Source of the DNA: Mesorhizobium sp. STM 4661
GTDB lineage: Bacteria > Pseudomonadota > Alphaproteobacteria > Rhizobiales > Rhizobiaceae
DNA length: 64,000 bases
Assembly: GCF_000359125.1 (NCBI RefSeq)
Contig: NZ_CAAF010000070.1
Span: 38,047 to 102,046, forward strand
Direction: 5' to 3'
Shown: in pieces, positions 17,596 to 26,229 of the stretch
Layout: each line of letters opens with the position of its first letter
Numbering within the stretch: position 1 is the stretch's first letter
Program-made: the position numbers and the translations under genes
Notes under the pieces: model-generated
What the model saw: the letters and a program-made list of their open reading frames with translations, nothing else
Told to the model about the DNA's origin: nothing
Databases searched by the model: none

Positions 17596-18033
17596 CTAGG
17601 TTCGGCTCACTATCGCTTGCGCGTCCTCGTTAGTGCCGATGGCGATCCGGTCGCCGGAGACAATGCCTGATGTGTCGCAGACGACCAGCGGCATGCGGAT
17701 GTCGTAGAGGAATTCGGCGACGATGGCGCCGACGGCGAGGATCGGGTCCGGCCGCTCCAGGATGATACCGGCCGGCGCCGTGCCCTTGCGGATCGCCTCG
17801 GCAAGAACCGACGAGGAGGACGACGAGCCACGCCCACTCGCCATGACCAGGATCCGTCCGGCGACATTGCTGCCTAGAGCCGGATGCGAATGGTCGATGA
17901 TGTCGCCGGTCTCGGCATCGACGCCGCCCCAGAAACTGAGCGCTTGCGACAGCACCAGCGCAGAGCCTTGCGCCTCGCCGACAAGCTGGAAAATGCCAGT
18001 TCTGTCCAGGGCTCGCCTGTCCTGCCCGCTCAT
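17596..18033 (-). CDS. Aconitase X swivel-domain small subunit (DUF126)
   Basis: This 145-residue protein matches the AcnX swivel domain: GSALVLSQALSFWGGVDAETG, DHSHPALGSNVAGRILVMASGRGSSSSSSVLAEAI with the Ser-rich substrate loop, and GIVSGDRIAIG. It would close over the active site of the large subunit encoded just upstream, whose stop overlaps this start as ATGA. Bacterial two-subunit AcnX enzymes include cis-3-hydroxy-L-proline dehydratase. It is the last gene of the GntR to AcnX operon. Confidence 0.87.
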   Translation of the reverse strand: MSGQDRRALDRTGIFQLVGEAQGSALVLSQALSFWGGVDAETGDIIDHSHPALGSNVAGRILVMASGRGSSSSSSVLAEAIRKGTAPAGIILERPDPILAVGAIVAEFLYDIRMPLVVCDTSGIVSGDRIAIGTNEDAQAIVSRT

Positions 18034-19301
18034 TGCGTGCCTCGCACGACATGGCCGGCCGCGGCAGAGCGGATGCAGTCCGCCATGTCGCCGAAGGCCA
18101 CCGAGACGCCGATATTGCCGGGCGCATAATGCGCCCATTTGCCGGAATTGGTCATCACCACGCCGTCGAGCCGCTCGATGATCGCGGTGACGTAGGTGCA
18201 GGTGTCGGCGACTGGAATAAGTCCGAACGCCTCGATGCCGGCCAGCGCCCCCTCATCCTGCAAACGCGTCAGCGTCGCGCGCCCGGTGTTGACATAGATC
18301 GGAATGCCCCTGCCCGGCGCGACCTTTCGCAACAATGGCAACAGCCGCATCCATTCGTCATGCGAGAAATGCGGCGTGCCCAGCGACACGGCCGCCAGAG
18401 GCGCGCCGTCGGCTACGCTCGATAGCCTGGCCAGCGCATCGTCGAGGTCGGCACGCGTGATGCGGATTGTCTCCTCTGGCGCCATGCCATGAAACGCTTC
18501 TTCGAGAGTGTTTGCTTCCGGCGTGATATCGACCGCATGGAACAGCGCCACAGCGCCGGTCGTCGCCGCGGCGGCGCCAAGCGCCTTTAGCTGGTCCTCG
18601 TCGCGCGGTCTTGGCAAGCCCGAGATCACCGGGATGCGATCGCCACTCGCTTGCCCGATGATCAGCCCGACGGCGACGAACAGACTGTCGCTCGGTTCTA
18701 GGTCAGAATCGATCAACTCGAACAGGACCTGGCCACGCCGGTTTTCCCTTAAATGCAGGCCCCATGCCGGCGCGCGTCCGGTCATCGCGCAGCACAAATC
18801 GATGAAATCGCCATAACGGTTGGTCCGCGCCCCGATCACCGAATTGGCAAAGACGATGGCGTTGGACTCACCCCAGGCGATCTGCTCGCCAAAGCTGGGC
18901 CGGAACCGCGTCTGGTATGGCGCGCAGGTGAAGGTCGCCTGGCAGCTTAGTTCCAGATGCGCCTTCATCAGGCGCCGCGCCGGCGCCTCTTGCGACGGCG
19001 GCATCTTCACCAATCCGGGATGGATGAGATCGAAGGAGCCGACATTCAGCGTCGTCGGCACCTGGACGTGGCCGCCGCCCTCGACCAGCCTTTCGACGAA
19101 ATCAAGGCTGGCCTGGCCGTGATAAAGACAGCCATCGATATGAGCACCGGCAATGTCGAGCAGCTTCGGCGCGCCGACCGCCTTCGAAAAGGCGGCCAGT
19201 ATCTTCATCGCGGCAGCCGCGGCCGGCCCCTGCTCGCCCTGCAGCATCGACTGGTCTCGCGCACTCAGTTCAAGTGTCATCGGCTGTTTCGCTTTCCGCA
19301 C
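18030..19301 (-). CDS. Aconitase X catalytic large subunit (DUF521)
   Basis: This 423-residue protein of the aconitase X family contains the N-terminal ARDQSMLQGEQGPAAAAAM segment, GCLYHGQASLDF, CAPYQTRFRPSFGEQIAWGESNAIVFANSVIGARTNR-type features, and VVMTNSGKWAHYAPG near the end. Several Cys residues (in GCLYHG, LSCQATFTCAPYQ and DTCTYVT) are candidates for the iron or iron-sulphur site. AcnX proteins dehydrate small hydroxy acids; bacterial examples act on cis-3-hydroxy-L-proline. The start is a GTG with GGGGAG 7 bases upstream; an ATG at 19280 is possible. It sits downstream of a PotABCD-type importer. Confidence 0.88.
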   Translation of the reverse strand: MRKAKQPMTLELSARDQSMLQGEQGPAAAAAMKILAAFSKAVGAPKLLDIAGAHIDGCLYHGQASLDFVERLVEGGGHVQVPTTLNVGSFDLIHPGLVKMPPSQEAPARRLMKAHLELSCQATFTCAPYQTRFRPSFGEQIAWGESNAIVFANSVIGARTNRYGDFIDLCCAMTGRAPAWGLHLRENRRGQVLFELIDSDLEPSDSLFVAVGLIIGQASGDRIPVISGLPRPRDEDQLKALGAAAATTGAVALFHAVDITPEANTLEEAFHGMAPEETIRITRADLDDALARLSSVADGAPLAAVSLGTPHFSHDEWMRLLPLLRKVAPGRGIPIYVNTGRATLTRLQDEGALAGIEAFGLIPVADTCTYVTAIIERLDGVVMTNSGKWAHYAPGNIGVSVAFGDMADCIRSAAAGHVVRGTQ

Positions 19302-19352
19302 GACAAAGCTCTCCCCGATTGCGGACCGGCTGGCAAGTCCGGCAGCCTGACC

Positions 19353-20420
19353 TCAGCTCGCAGCGATCAGCACCGTGCTCTCTGGCGACCAGCTGAGCAT
19401 CACATCCTGCCCTTCCGCCAGCCGCTCGATGCCGGTGTTCTGCACGATGACCTTGAGCGTCTGGCCGTCGCGTTCGACGAAATAGGTGCTGTTGTTGCCG
19501 GCGAAGATGCGCTTGGAGACCTGGCCACGCAGCACATTGCCATTGGCCTGGACCGTACTTCCGGCATCGGTGGCGATGCGGATGCGTTCGGGTCGCACGG
19601 CGCAGCTCGCCTTGGTCCCTGCGGCGAGCGACACGCCAGCCCCGGCGGCGATCGTCGTGCCGTCGGCCAGTCGGATGCCGTTGCCTGTGCTGTCGCCGCG
19701 CAAGATATTGGCATCGCCGAGGAAGGTCGCGGCGAACTCGCTCTTCGGGCTGTCGTAGATCTCCTCCGGCGGCCCCTCCTGCACCAGCCGGCCGTCGCGC
19801 AATATGCCGATGCGGTCGCTCATCGTCAGCGCCTCTTCCTGGTCGTGGGTGACGAAGATGGTGGTAATGCCGATCTCGCGCTGGATGCGTTTCAACTCGA
19901 TCTGCATGTCGACGCGCAGCGCCTTGTCGAGCGCACCCAATGGCTCGTCGAGCAAAAGCACGCGCGGCTTGGTGACGATGGCGCGCGCCAGCGCGACGCG
20001 TTGGCGCTGGCCGCCGGACAATTGGTGCGGCCGACGACCGCCGAGCTTGCCGAGTTGCACGAGGTCAAGAGCGCGCTGCACCTCGGCGGCAATCACCGCC
20101 TTGGCTTCGCCGCGCACCGACAGCCCGAAGGCGACATTGTCGGCGACGCTCATGTTGGGGAACAGCGCATAGTTCTGGAACACCATGCCGATGCGCCGCT
20201 TCTCCACCGGCACCCGCTCGACGCTTTCGCCGCCGATCGCGATGCGGCCGGAGTCGGGAAAATCGAAGCCGGCGATCTGCCTGAGCAACGTGGTCTTGCC
20301 GCTGCCCGACGGCCCGAGCAGCGCGTAGAAACCGCCATCGGCGAAATCGATCGAGACATCGTCCAGCGCCTTGTGCGCTCCAAAACTGCGCGACACGTTC
20401 GATACTTGCACGCCGGCCAT
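19353..20420 (-). CDS. Spermidine/putrescine-type ABC transporter ATP-binding protein (PotA-like)
   Basis: This 355-residue ATPase has Walker A GPSGSGKTT, Q-loop NYALFPNMSV, signature LSGGQRQR, Walker B VLLLDEPLGALDKALR and a TOBE_2 C-terminal domain. Its start overlaps the permease stop by one base (TAATG). Together with the two permeases and the binding protein it forms a polyamine/opine/thiamine-class importer. The C-terminal open frame ends at 19353, 51 bases before the aconitase X large subunit start, which suggests that uptake and AcnX are co-expressed. Confidence 0.9.
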   Translation of the reverse strand: MAGVQVSNVSRSFGAHKALDDVSIDFADGGFYALLGPSGSGKTTLLRQIAGFDFPDSGRIAIGGESVERVPVEKRRIGMVFQNYALFPNMSVADNVAFGLSVRGEAKAVIAAEVQRALDLVQLGKLGGRRPHQLSGGQRQRVALARAIVTKPRVLLLDEPLGALDKALRVDMQIELKRIQREIGITTIFVTHDQEEALTMSDRIGILRDGRLVQEGPPEEIYDSPKSEFAATFLGDANILRGDSTGNGIRLADGTTIAAGAGVSLAAGTKASCAVRPERIRIATDAGSTVQANGNVLRGQVSKRIFAGNNSTYFVERDGQTLKVIVQNTGIERLAEGQDVMLSWSPESTVLIAAS

Positions 20421-21208
20421 TATTTCTCTCCGCCGAATTTGAAGAAGCGTGCCGTGAGCAGCATCAGCGCCATCGACACGACGATGATGATGGTCGAGAC
20501 CGCGTTGATCTCCGGCGTAAAACCCTTGCGGATCGCCGCGTAGATTTCGACGGGCAGCGTCGTCTGGCCAGGCGTCGACAGGAAGTAGGAAACCACGAAC
20601 TGGTCGAACGACACGGCGAAGGCGAAAAGCCCGCCGGCGATGACGCCCGGCATGATCCAAGGCAAGGTCACGCGCCGCGTCACCTGCCACTGGTTGGCGC
20701 CGAGCGAGCGCGCCGCTTCTTCCAGTTCCGGTGCGAAGGTCTGCAGCCGGGCCGAGACGACGACGATGACATAGGGCAGCGCCAAGGCGACATGGCCGAG
20801 CAGGATGGCAAACAGGCCACGCCCGATGCCGACGCCGAAGAAGAAGATCAGCATCGCCGTGCCGGTGATCAACCACGGAATGGCGATCGGCGGAAACAAC
20901 AGCGCCTGCAGGAATTTCTTGCCTGGGAAGTCGTAGCGGTAGAGCGCCAGCGATGCCGCCGAACCAAGCACAACGCTAATGACGGTGGTGATGATCGCGA
21001 TTTCGAGGCTGTTCCATGTCGCCGAGATCAGTTGGTCGTTCTGCCACAGCGAGGCATACCACTCGGTCGTCCACTCGAAGGGCAACTGGTAGAAGGGCGA
21101 GGCGTTGAACGACATCAGCGCCATGATGATGATGGGCAGATAGAGGAAGGCGAGCAGCAGCCCGATGTAGAGCCGGCCGATCCATTCGAGAATGCGCGTC
21201 GTCGCCAT
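20420..21208 (-). CDS. ABC transporter permease (PotC-like)
   Basis: This 262-residue protein has six predicted membrane segments, beginning LLLAFLYLPIIIMALMSFNAS, and the coupling loop ELEEAARSLGANQWQVTRRVTLP. It has the size and layout of PotC-class permeases. Its ATG overlaps the PotB-like stop (TGATG), so it is translationally coupled. The longer open frame upstream runs over the PotB-like gene and is not coding. Confidence 0.88.
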   Translation of the reverse strand: MATTRILEWIGRLYIGLLLAFLYLPIIIMALMSFNASPFYQLPFEWTTEWYASLWQNDQLISATWNSLEIAIITTVISVVLGSAASLALYRYDFPGKKFLQALLFPPIAIPWLITGTAMLIFFFGVGIGRGLFAILLGHVALALPYVIVVVSARLQTFAPELEEAARSLGANQWQVTRRVTLPWIMPGVIAGGLFAFAVSFDQFVVSYFLSTPGQTTLPVEIYAAIRKGFTPEINAVSTIIIVVSMALMLLTARFFKFGGEK

Positions 21209-22077
21209 CACGCGGCTCTCCGCAGCACCGGTGCGGCCAGCGCCAAAATAGCCAGCACGACGGCCAGCAGGATGAAGGAAAGTGCCGCGCCGAGCGGCCA
21301 GTTGAACACGGCGACGAACTGGTCCTCGATGACGGTGCCGTAGAAGGTACCGGTGCGGCCGCCGAGAATGCGCGGTTCCATGAAGGAGCCGACGACAGGC
21401 ACGAAGATGAGTGCCGCGCCGGCGACCAGCCCCGGCATCGAGAGCGGGATGATCACCCGCTTCAGCATTTGCAACCGCGAGGCGCCGAGCGAGCGCCCTG
21501 CCTCGATCAGTGAATCGTCGATGGCCTGCAGCGTGAGATAGCAGGTCAGCACCATGTAGGGCACGTAGGAGTGCACCAGGCCGATGATCACCGCCGGATA
21601 GGAATACATCAGGTCGATGTTGATCTTGAACGGCAGCACGGCGTTGAGCGCCGTATCGAGAATACCGCCTTCGCGCAGCACCATCGCCCAGGAGAAGATA
21701 CGCACCAGCCCGTTCGACCAGAACGGCAGGATGACGAGCAGGAAGATCGCCTCGCGGCTGCGCCCCTTCAGCACCTTGGCCAGCACATAGGCCGCGGGAT
21801 AGCCGATGACGATGCACCACAGCGTCACCTCCAGGCCGAGCCTGAGCGAGGCCAGCAGCAACGTCAGGTAAAGGCCTTGCGAGAAGAAGGCCGTGTAGTT
21901 GTCCAGCGTGAACGCCCACGCCTTGCCCGACAGCGGCAGCTCCGTCATGAACGAGAAGAAGACCATGGCCGACAGCGGCAGGAAGATCGCCACCGTCAGC
22001 CATAAATAAGCAGGAAGAAGCAACGGCAAGGCCGATCGCAATCCGCTCCGCGAACCGATCGCGACCTGCCCGGCCAT
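21208..22077 (-). CDS. ABC transporter permease (PotB-like)
   Basis: This 289-residue permease with six membrane segments starts with LPLLLPAYLWLTVAIFLPLSAMVFFSF and contains the coupling loop DSLIEAGRSLGASRLQMLKRVIIPLSMPG. GGGAGGCGGGAC precedes the start. It forms the heterodimeric channel with the PotC-like permease of the polyamine-class importer. Confidence 0.88.
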   Translation of the reverse strand: MAGQVAIGSRSGLRSALPLLLPAYLWLTVAIFLPLSAMVFFSFMTELPLSGKAWAFTLDNYTAFFSQGLYLTLLLASLRLGLEVTLWCIVIGYPAAYVLAKVLKGRSREAIFLLVILPFWSNGLVRIFSWAMVLREGGILDTALNAVLPFKINIDLMYSYPAVIIGLVHSYVPYMVLTCYLTLQAIDDSLIEAGRSLGASRLQMLKRVIIPLSMPGLVAGAALIFVPVVGSFMEPRILGGRTGTFYGTVIEDQFVAVFNWPLGAALSFILLAVVLAILALAAPVLRRAA

Positions 22078-22103
22078 GTCCCGCCTCCCGAAAAAGCCTG
22101 CCG

Positions 22104-23165
22104 TTACTTCACGTCGACCTTAAGCTGCTGCCACAGCGCCAGATAGGCTTCGCGTTGGGCGTCGGTGATCGGCGCCTGGAACTGGATGCGCTTGGCGACA
22201 TCAGGATCGCCCATCACCTTGCGGTTGAAGGCGTCCTCGGGAAGGGCCTCCACCGCCTTGGTGTTGGCCGACACCGGCGCGCCGACCTTGGTGACCCATT
22301 CGACATAGAATGTCGGATCGATCATGTAGTTGATGAAGGCCTCGGCGCCGGCGACATTCTTGGAGCCGACCGGAATGGAAAAGGCGTCGAGCCAGGCAAC
22401 GGCGCCTTCCTGCGGGATGACCAGCGAGACCGGCAGCTTGAAATGCGTCTTGGCGCGGTCGGCCGAGCCGCTCCAATAGGTGCCGATGTCGATCTGGTTG
22501 GAAGCCACCATCTGGTTCCAATCGTTCTCCGAGCTCCAAAAAGTCTTGATCTGCGGCATCAGCGAGGTCAGCTTCGCCTTGACCGCTTCCATATCCTTGA
22601 TATCGTTGATGTTCTGGCCGGTGGCAATCGCGCCGAATTGGACCGCTTCGACAGCGTCGTCACGAATGACCACGCGGCCCTTGTGCGCCTCGTTCCACAT
22701 TTCGGTGATGCTGGTCGGCGGCTTGTCGAAGGATTTCTCGTTGATCGCCAGCGCCGTCAGGCCCCACACCCATGGCACGCCATAGACCTTGCCGTCATGA
22801 TCGAGCATCGGCGATCCCGCCTTGTCCGGGCTGATATCGGCATAGTTGGGCAGCTTGGACGTATCGATCGGCTGGATCAGCTTTTCCGCCATCGCCTGGT
22901 CGTTGAAGGCAGCGTTGATCATGACGACGTCGTAGAGGCCGGGATTGGTCCGCAGCTTGGTCAGCATTTCCTGTTCGGAATTGAAGAAGTCGTTGACGAC
23001 CTTGTTGCCGGTCGCCTTTTCGAAGGCGGCGATCGCCCACGGCTCATCGGCGCCGTAGCCCTTCCAGTTCAGCACATGCACTTCGGCGGCAGTGGCGGCC
23101 AGCGTGAACACGGAGGTGAAGACGGCGGTCGCCGTCAGCAATGCAGTCAGTTTGGGCATGCGCAT
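22104..23165 (-). CDS. ABC transporter substrate-binding protein (PotD-like)
   Basis: This 353-residue periplasmic protein has a Sec signal (KLTALLTATAVFTSVFTLAATAA) followed by EVHVLNWKGYGADEPWAIAAFEKATGNKVV, the usual PotD-class opening. Other class features are GVPWVWGLTALAINEKSF and NIDTYWSGS-like DIGTYWSGSADRAK. It would bind a cationic or amino compound. GAGAGGAAC precedes the start. The ligand cannot be told from sequence; the neighbouring kinase, glycohydrolase and AcnX hint at an N-glycosylated or hydroxylated amine. Confidence 0.88.
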   Translation of the reverse strand: MRMPKLTALLTATAVFTSVFTLAATAAEVHVLNWKGYGADEPWAIAAFEKATGNKVVNDFFNSEQEMLTKLRTNPGLYDVVMINAAFNDQAMAEKLIQPIDTSKLPNYADISPDKAGSPMLDHDGKVYGVPWVWGLTALAINEKSFDKPPTSITEMWNEAHKGRVVIRDDAVEAVQFGAIATGQNINDIKDMEAVKAKLTSLMPQIKTFWSSENDWNQMVASNQIDIGTYWSGSADRAKTHFKLPVSLVIPQEGAVAWLDAFSIPVGSKNVAGAEAFINYMIDPTFYVEWVTKVGAPVSANTKAVEALPEDAFNRKVMGDPDVAKRIQFQAPITDAQREAYLALWQQLKVDVK

Positions 23166-23221
23166 GTTCGTTCCTCTCTTTTAGCTTGCCCGGTTCCCGG
23201 GCTTGTCAGGTTTTCAGGCAG

Positions 23222-24199
23222 TCAGGCATGGGCCTTCCGGTTCCGGCCGTCGGCTCCGGTCGACGAACCGGCGATGTGGCTCAGGAATGTCTTGATTTCT
23301 ACATCCGTCGGCGCCGAGGACCCGCCATGGCGAGTGACCGACAGCGCCGCCGCCGCATTGGCATAACGAGCCGCCTCGAAGGGCGGCACACCGCGCGACA
23401 GCGCGCTGACGAAGGCGCCGATATGAGTGTCGCCGGCGCCGTTGGTGTCTATTGCCGCCACCTTGAAGCCGGGCACGGCCTGCGCGCCGCCGCCGGCCAA
23501 CCGCACGAAGCAGCCCTTTGCGCCGGCGCGGATGACCACGCCCGCCGCCTTCGGGCAGTGGTCGGGCAGAAGCCGCGCCGCGATGGCCTCGATGTCGCCA
23601 GGACCGGCGATCTCGGCCGCTTCCGTAGTGTTGCAGCTCAGCCATGTGGTGCGTGCAAGCACCCGCTCAAGGATCGGGCGCGGAATCTCTGATATGACCG
23701 GCGTCGGGTCGAAGACGAAGGGAATATTCGCCGGCAGCGCCTCGATCCAATCGGTCAGCGCGTCGCGGCTGCCGGGATAGCTCAGCGTATAGCCGGAAGT
23801 GAAAACCCAGTCGCCCGGCGCAACCCGGACCGGCGCCATCATGTCGAGGCTGAGCACGCTCTCGGCGCCGGGCCACGAGACGAAAGTGCGCTCGGCATCG
23901 CCGCTGATCATAGCGACGCAATTGCCGCTGTCCATCACGGGTGACGCCGGCGTCAGTGTCGTGATGCCTTCGGCAGCGAAGGCAGCACGCAGGAAATCGC
24001 CATTGGGTCCGCTGCCGAGCTGGCCGCCGAAGACGACCTTCATGCCGGTGCGGCCGGCTGCGATCATCATGTTGAAGCCGCCACCGGCAACCTGGGCAAA
24101 GCTGGATGCTGTCTTCTCCGTGCCGGGCGCCGGCAAGGCGTCGATGCGGTAGACATAGTCGACCACCGCGCTGCCGATATGGACGAGACGCCCGCTCAT
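23222..24199 (-). CDS. PfkB-family carbohydrate kinase
   Basis: This 325-residue ribokinase-like protein has GGGFNMMIAAGRTG near residue 40, the anion-hole/catalytic motif NGAGDTHIGAF near residue 257, and ADP-site features typical of PfkB enzymes. It should phosphorylate a sugar or nucleoside hydroxyl in the cytoplasm. Its ATG overlaps the stop of the ADP-ribosylglycohydrolase-like gene (ATGA), so the two are made together. A released ribose-like sugar being phosphorylated by this kinase would fit, but that is inference. Confidence 0.88.
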   Translation of the reverse strand: MSGRLVHIGSAVVDYVYRIDALPAPGTEKTASSFAQVAGGGFNMMIAAGRTGMKVVFGGQLGSGPNGDFLRAAFAAEGITTLTPASPVMDSGNCVAMISGDAERTFVSWPGAESVLSLDMMAPVRVAPGDWVFTSGYTLSYPGSRDALTDWIEALPANIPFVFDPTPVISEIPRPILERVLARTTWLSCNTTEAAEIAGPGDIEAIAARLLPDHCPKAAGVVIRAGAKGCFVRLAGGGAQAVPGFKVAAIDTNGAGDTHIGAFVSALSRGVPPFEAARYANAAAALSVTRHGGSSAPTDVEIKTFLSHIAGSSTGADGRNRKAHA

Positions 24200-25239
24200 G
24201 CCGCGGCATCCTTTCCGGAACCGGCTTTGGCCACCCGTGCCGCGACGAGATCAGTGGCCAGCGCGCGCACCTGCTCGATGTCGAGGCCCTTGAGCCTGAC
24301 GATATGCTGTTGCGGCAGCCGGGAAAAGCCGGTGCAGGCGCCGGCCATGCCGGCGGCGACAGCGCCGATCGTGTCGGTGTCGCCGCCGAGATTGGAGCTG
24401 ATGATGGCGGCCTGCCAGGGATCGCCACCGGCGATCTCGAGCACAGCAAAGGCTGCCGGAACCGATTCCTGGCTGGCAACGCCCGTGCCGACGAGATCGG
24501 TGATCAGCCGGATGCCGTCGGCGACGGGCCTGCCGCGAACGAGGACCCTCGCCCAGTCGATGCGCGCGGCAATGTCGCCGCCGGTGACCCAATGGCCGAG
24601 TGCCGCGCCACGCCTGGCTGCCGCAACAGCACTGTCCGAGGCGGACCGCCAGTCGCCGCCGGCGACGCCGCAGCTGACGGCGGCCGCAACTGCGGCGGCC
24701 GAGGCGATCGCAATCGAGGTGTTGTGCGTTGCGCGGCAGGTTTCGGCAACCTTGGCGACCAGCGCGTCGAGCGGCTCCAATGGCATCATGATGCCGACCG
24801 GGGCGATGCGCATGGCCGCGCCATTGGTGTCGCCACCACTTCCCGCTTCCTCGGCCGGCACGCCTTCATTGATGGCGTCGATGGCGCGCTTGGTCGACGG
24901 ACCGAGCAGATCGTAGCTGCCGCGCGCCTTGACGTCGCGCTCCCAGTCGAGCAGCGCGTTGACCCAGCGCGTGTGGTCGAACCGATCGCCTGAAACAATC
25001 AGGATGCGGCCGAGCAGCAGCGCCTGTTCGGTGTCGTCAGTGATCGTGCCAGCCAGCAGCCCCCTCGATACCGGATGATCGGCGACGGGCGCGACGAAAT
25101 CCTCGACATGGCCGTAAAGCTCGGCGATGCGGGCTGGCGACAGGAGCTGCGTTGGCATGCCAAGCGCATCGCCGAGCGCACCGCCGATGAGCGCGCCCAT
25201 CGCCCGGTCGATCGTCTCGGCCGCATCCATCATGCTCAT
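24196..25239 (-). CDS. ADP-ribosylglycohydrolase family protein
   Basis: This 347-residue protein of the DraG/ARH family has the two metal sites visible: GTITDDTEQALLL near residue 65 and NLGGDTDTIGAVAAGMAGA near residue 290. Members cleave N- or O-glycosidic bonds to ribose; besides ADP-ribosyl proteins some act on small glycosides. Placement in a transport and sugar kinase operon argues for a catabolic N-glycosidase, not protein de-ADP-ribosylation. The start at 25239 is followed by two in-frame ATGs and the SD is weak, so it could be 2 or 3 codons shorter. Confidence 0.85.
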   Translation of the reverse strand: MSMMDAAETIDRAMGALIGGALGDALGMPTQLLSPARIAELYGHVEDFVAPVADHPVSRGLLAGTITDDTEQALLLGRILIVSGDRFDHTRWVNALLDWERDVKARGSYDLLGPSTKRAIDAINEGVPAEEAGSGGDTNGAAMRIAPVGIMMPLEPLDALVAKVAETCRATHNTSIAIASAAAVAAAVSCGVAGGDWRSASDSAVAAARRGAALGHWVTGGDIAARIDWARVLVRGRPVADGIRLITDLVGTGVASQESVPAAFAVLEIAGGDPWQAAIISSNLGGDTDTIGAVAAGMAGACTGFSRLPQQHIVRLKGLDIEQVRALATDLVAARVAKAGSGKDAAA

Positions 25240-25247
25240 AACGCGCC

Positions 25248-25295
25248 CATCCTCAGAACTCCCGCATCTTCAGAACTCCCCATCTTCAGAACTCC
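25248..25295. repeat. Three tandem copies of a 15-16 bp unit at the end of the GntR gene
   Basis: The unit catcttcagaactccc occurs at 25248-25263 (one base changed), 25265-25280 and 25281-25295. Read on the minus strand each copy is GGAGTTCTGA followed by AGATG or GGATG, so each repeats the last codons and stop of the GntR gene (Glu-Phe-stop), an SD-like GGAG and an ATG-like triplet. It probably arose by slippage at the gene junction. Confidence 0.8.
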
Positions 25296-26011
25296 AAGTG
25301 AAGGGCGAAATGCGCCGGATTAAGCAGGCTGGTCACATATTCGATGGCTCGGCCGTCGGCGGCGCGGGTCAAGCGTCGCGTCCGTAGAAATGGCGCGCCG
25401 GGAGCGCAATCGAGAATGGCGGCGTCCTCAGCGCTCAGCATCTCGATATCGACCCATTCCTCGCCGTGATCTGGAACAAGCCCCGCACCGCGCAGCGTTT
25501 GGTGCAGCGAGCCTTCGCGCAAGCCGCGCAGCGGCACGTCCTCCAGCTCGGGCGACAGCGGCAGCCGGCTGCGCTCGATCGAGATAGCATGGCCGTCATC
25601 GGCGTTGGTGCGCACCCGGTCGACGGCGATGAAGAAGGGACTGTCGACGCCGAGCCTGGCGGCGAGTTCGGCATCCTGCATGACTTCGAGCCTGAGCGTG
25701 CGCGTGTCGGCATTGGCGCCGGCATTGGCGAGCGCGCGCGACCAGCCGACCGCGTCGTCGACCGGCATGCCGTCGAAGGTGACGAACGAGCCAATGCCGA
25801 CCTTGGTGGTGATCAGCCCGCGGCTCGACAATTCCTCGAGACCCTTGCGGACGGTGTTGCGGCTGACGGAGAAGCGCTGGACGAGCTCGTTCTCACTCTG
25901 CAGGCGGTCGCCGAAACCGAGCACGCCGGAACGGATCTCATGTTCGAGAACAGTCGCGATCTGTTCGGGCTTGCCCGTTCCGGGAGATGACAGAGCCACG
26001 CGGCGCGCCAT
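25286..26011 (-). CDS. GntR-family (UTRA/HutC type) transcriptional regulator
   Basis: This 241-residue protein has an N-terminal winged helix (FGDRLQSENELVQRFSVSRNTVRKGLEELSSRGLI, residues about 35-70) and a UTRA effector domain ending AIEYVTSLLNPAHFALHLEF. It is first in the minus-strand operon and probably controls the glycohydrolase, kinase, transporter and AcnX genes in response to their substrate. ATG 26011 is preferred over a longer frame to 26074, because the latter would cover the candidate operator and add residues foreign to the family. Confidence 0.86.
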   Translation of the reverse strand: MARRVALSSPGTGKPEQIATVLEHEIRSGVLGFGDRLQSENELVQRFSVSRNTVRKGLEELSSRGLITTKVGIGSFVTFDGMPVDDAVGWSRALANAGANADTRTLRLEVMQDAELAARLGVDSPFFIAVDRVRTNADDGHAISIERSRLPLSPELEDVPLRGLREGSLHQTLRGAGLVPDHGEEWVDIEMLSAEDAAILDCAPGAPFLRTRRLTRAADGRAIEYVTSLLNPAHFALHLEF

Positions 26012-26020
26012 GGAATACCT

Positions 26021-26031
26021 GTTCAGTGAAC
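26021..26031. promoter_or_regulatory. Candidate GntR operator
   Basis: GTTCAGTGAAC is a perfect inverted repeat (GTTCA, central G, TGAAC) 10 bases upstream of the GntR start. A partly related cctgttcaat follows about 10 bases further away. Its position suits autoregulation of the operon by the GntR/HutC-type protein. Seen by eye only; binding is inferred. Confidence 0.5.
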
Positions 26032-26124
26032 CTGTATAGTCCTGTTCAATATCGCGCAATAATAGCCATGTCAATGCCGGGACCGATGCCCTTGTCGCCG
26101 AAGCAGGAGTGCATCAAAACACAA

Positions 26125-26152
26125 AAAGCCCGCCACCTGCGTGGCGGGCTTT
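26125..26152 (-). terminator. Rho-independent terminator of the glycine-repeat protein gene
   Basis: There is a perfect 12-base stem aaagcccgccac / gtggcgggcttt around ctgc. On the minus strand it is followed by a T-rich run, and it lies 78 bases past the stop of the gene at 26230. A near-identical stem terminates the RiPP-like gene at 32391-32424. Confidence 0.85.
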
Positions 26153-26229
26153 CCGACGAACCGGAGGCCAGGAGAGTGTTGGACGAAGCCTCGCGGCTGG
26201 TTCGACACTTCCTTCAGGATGGCATCTGA

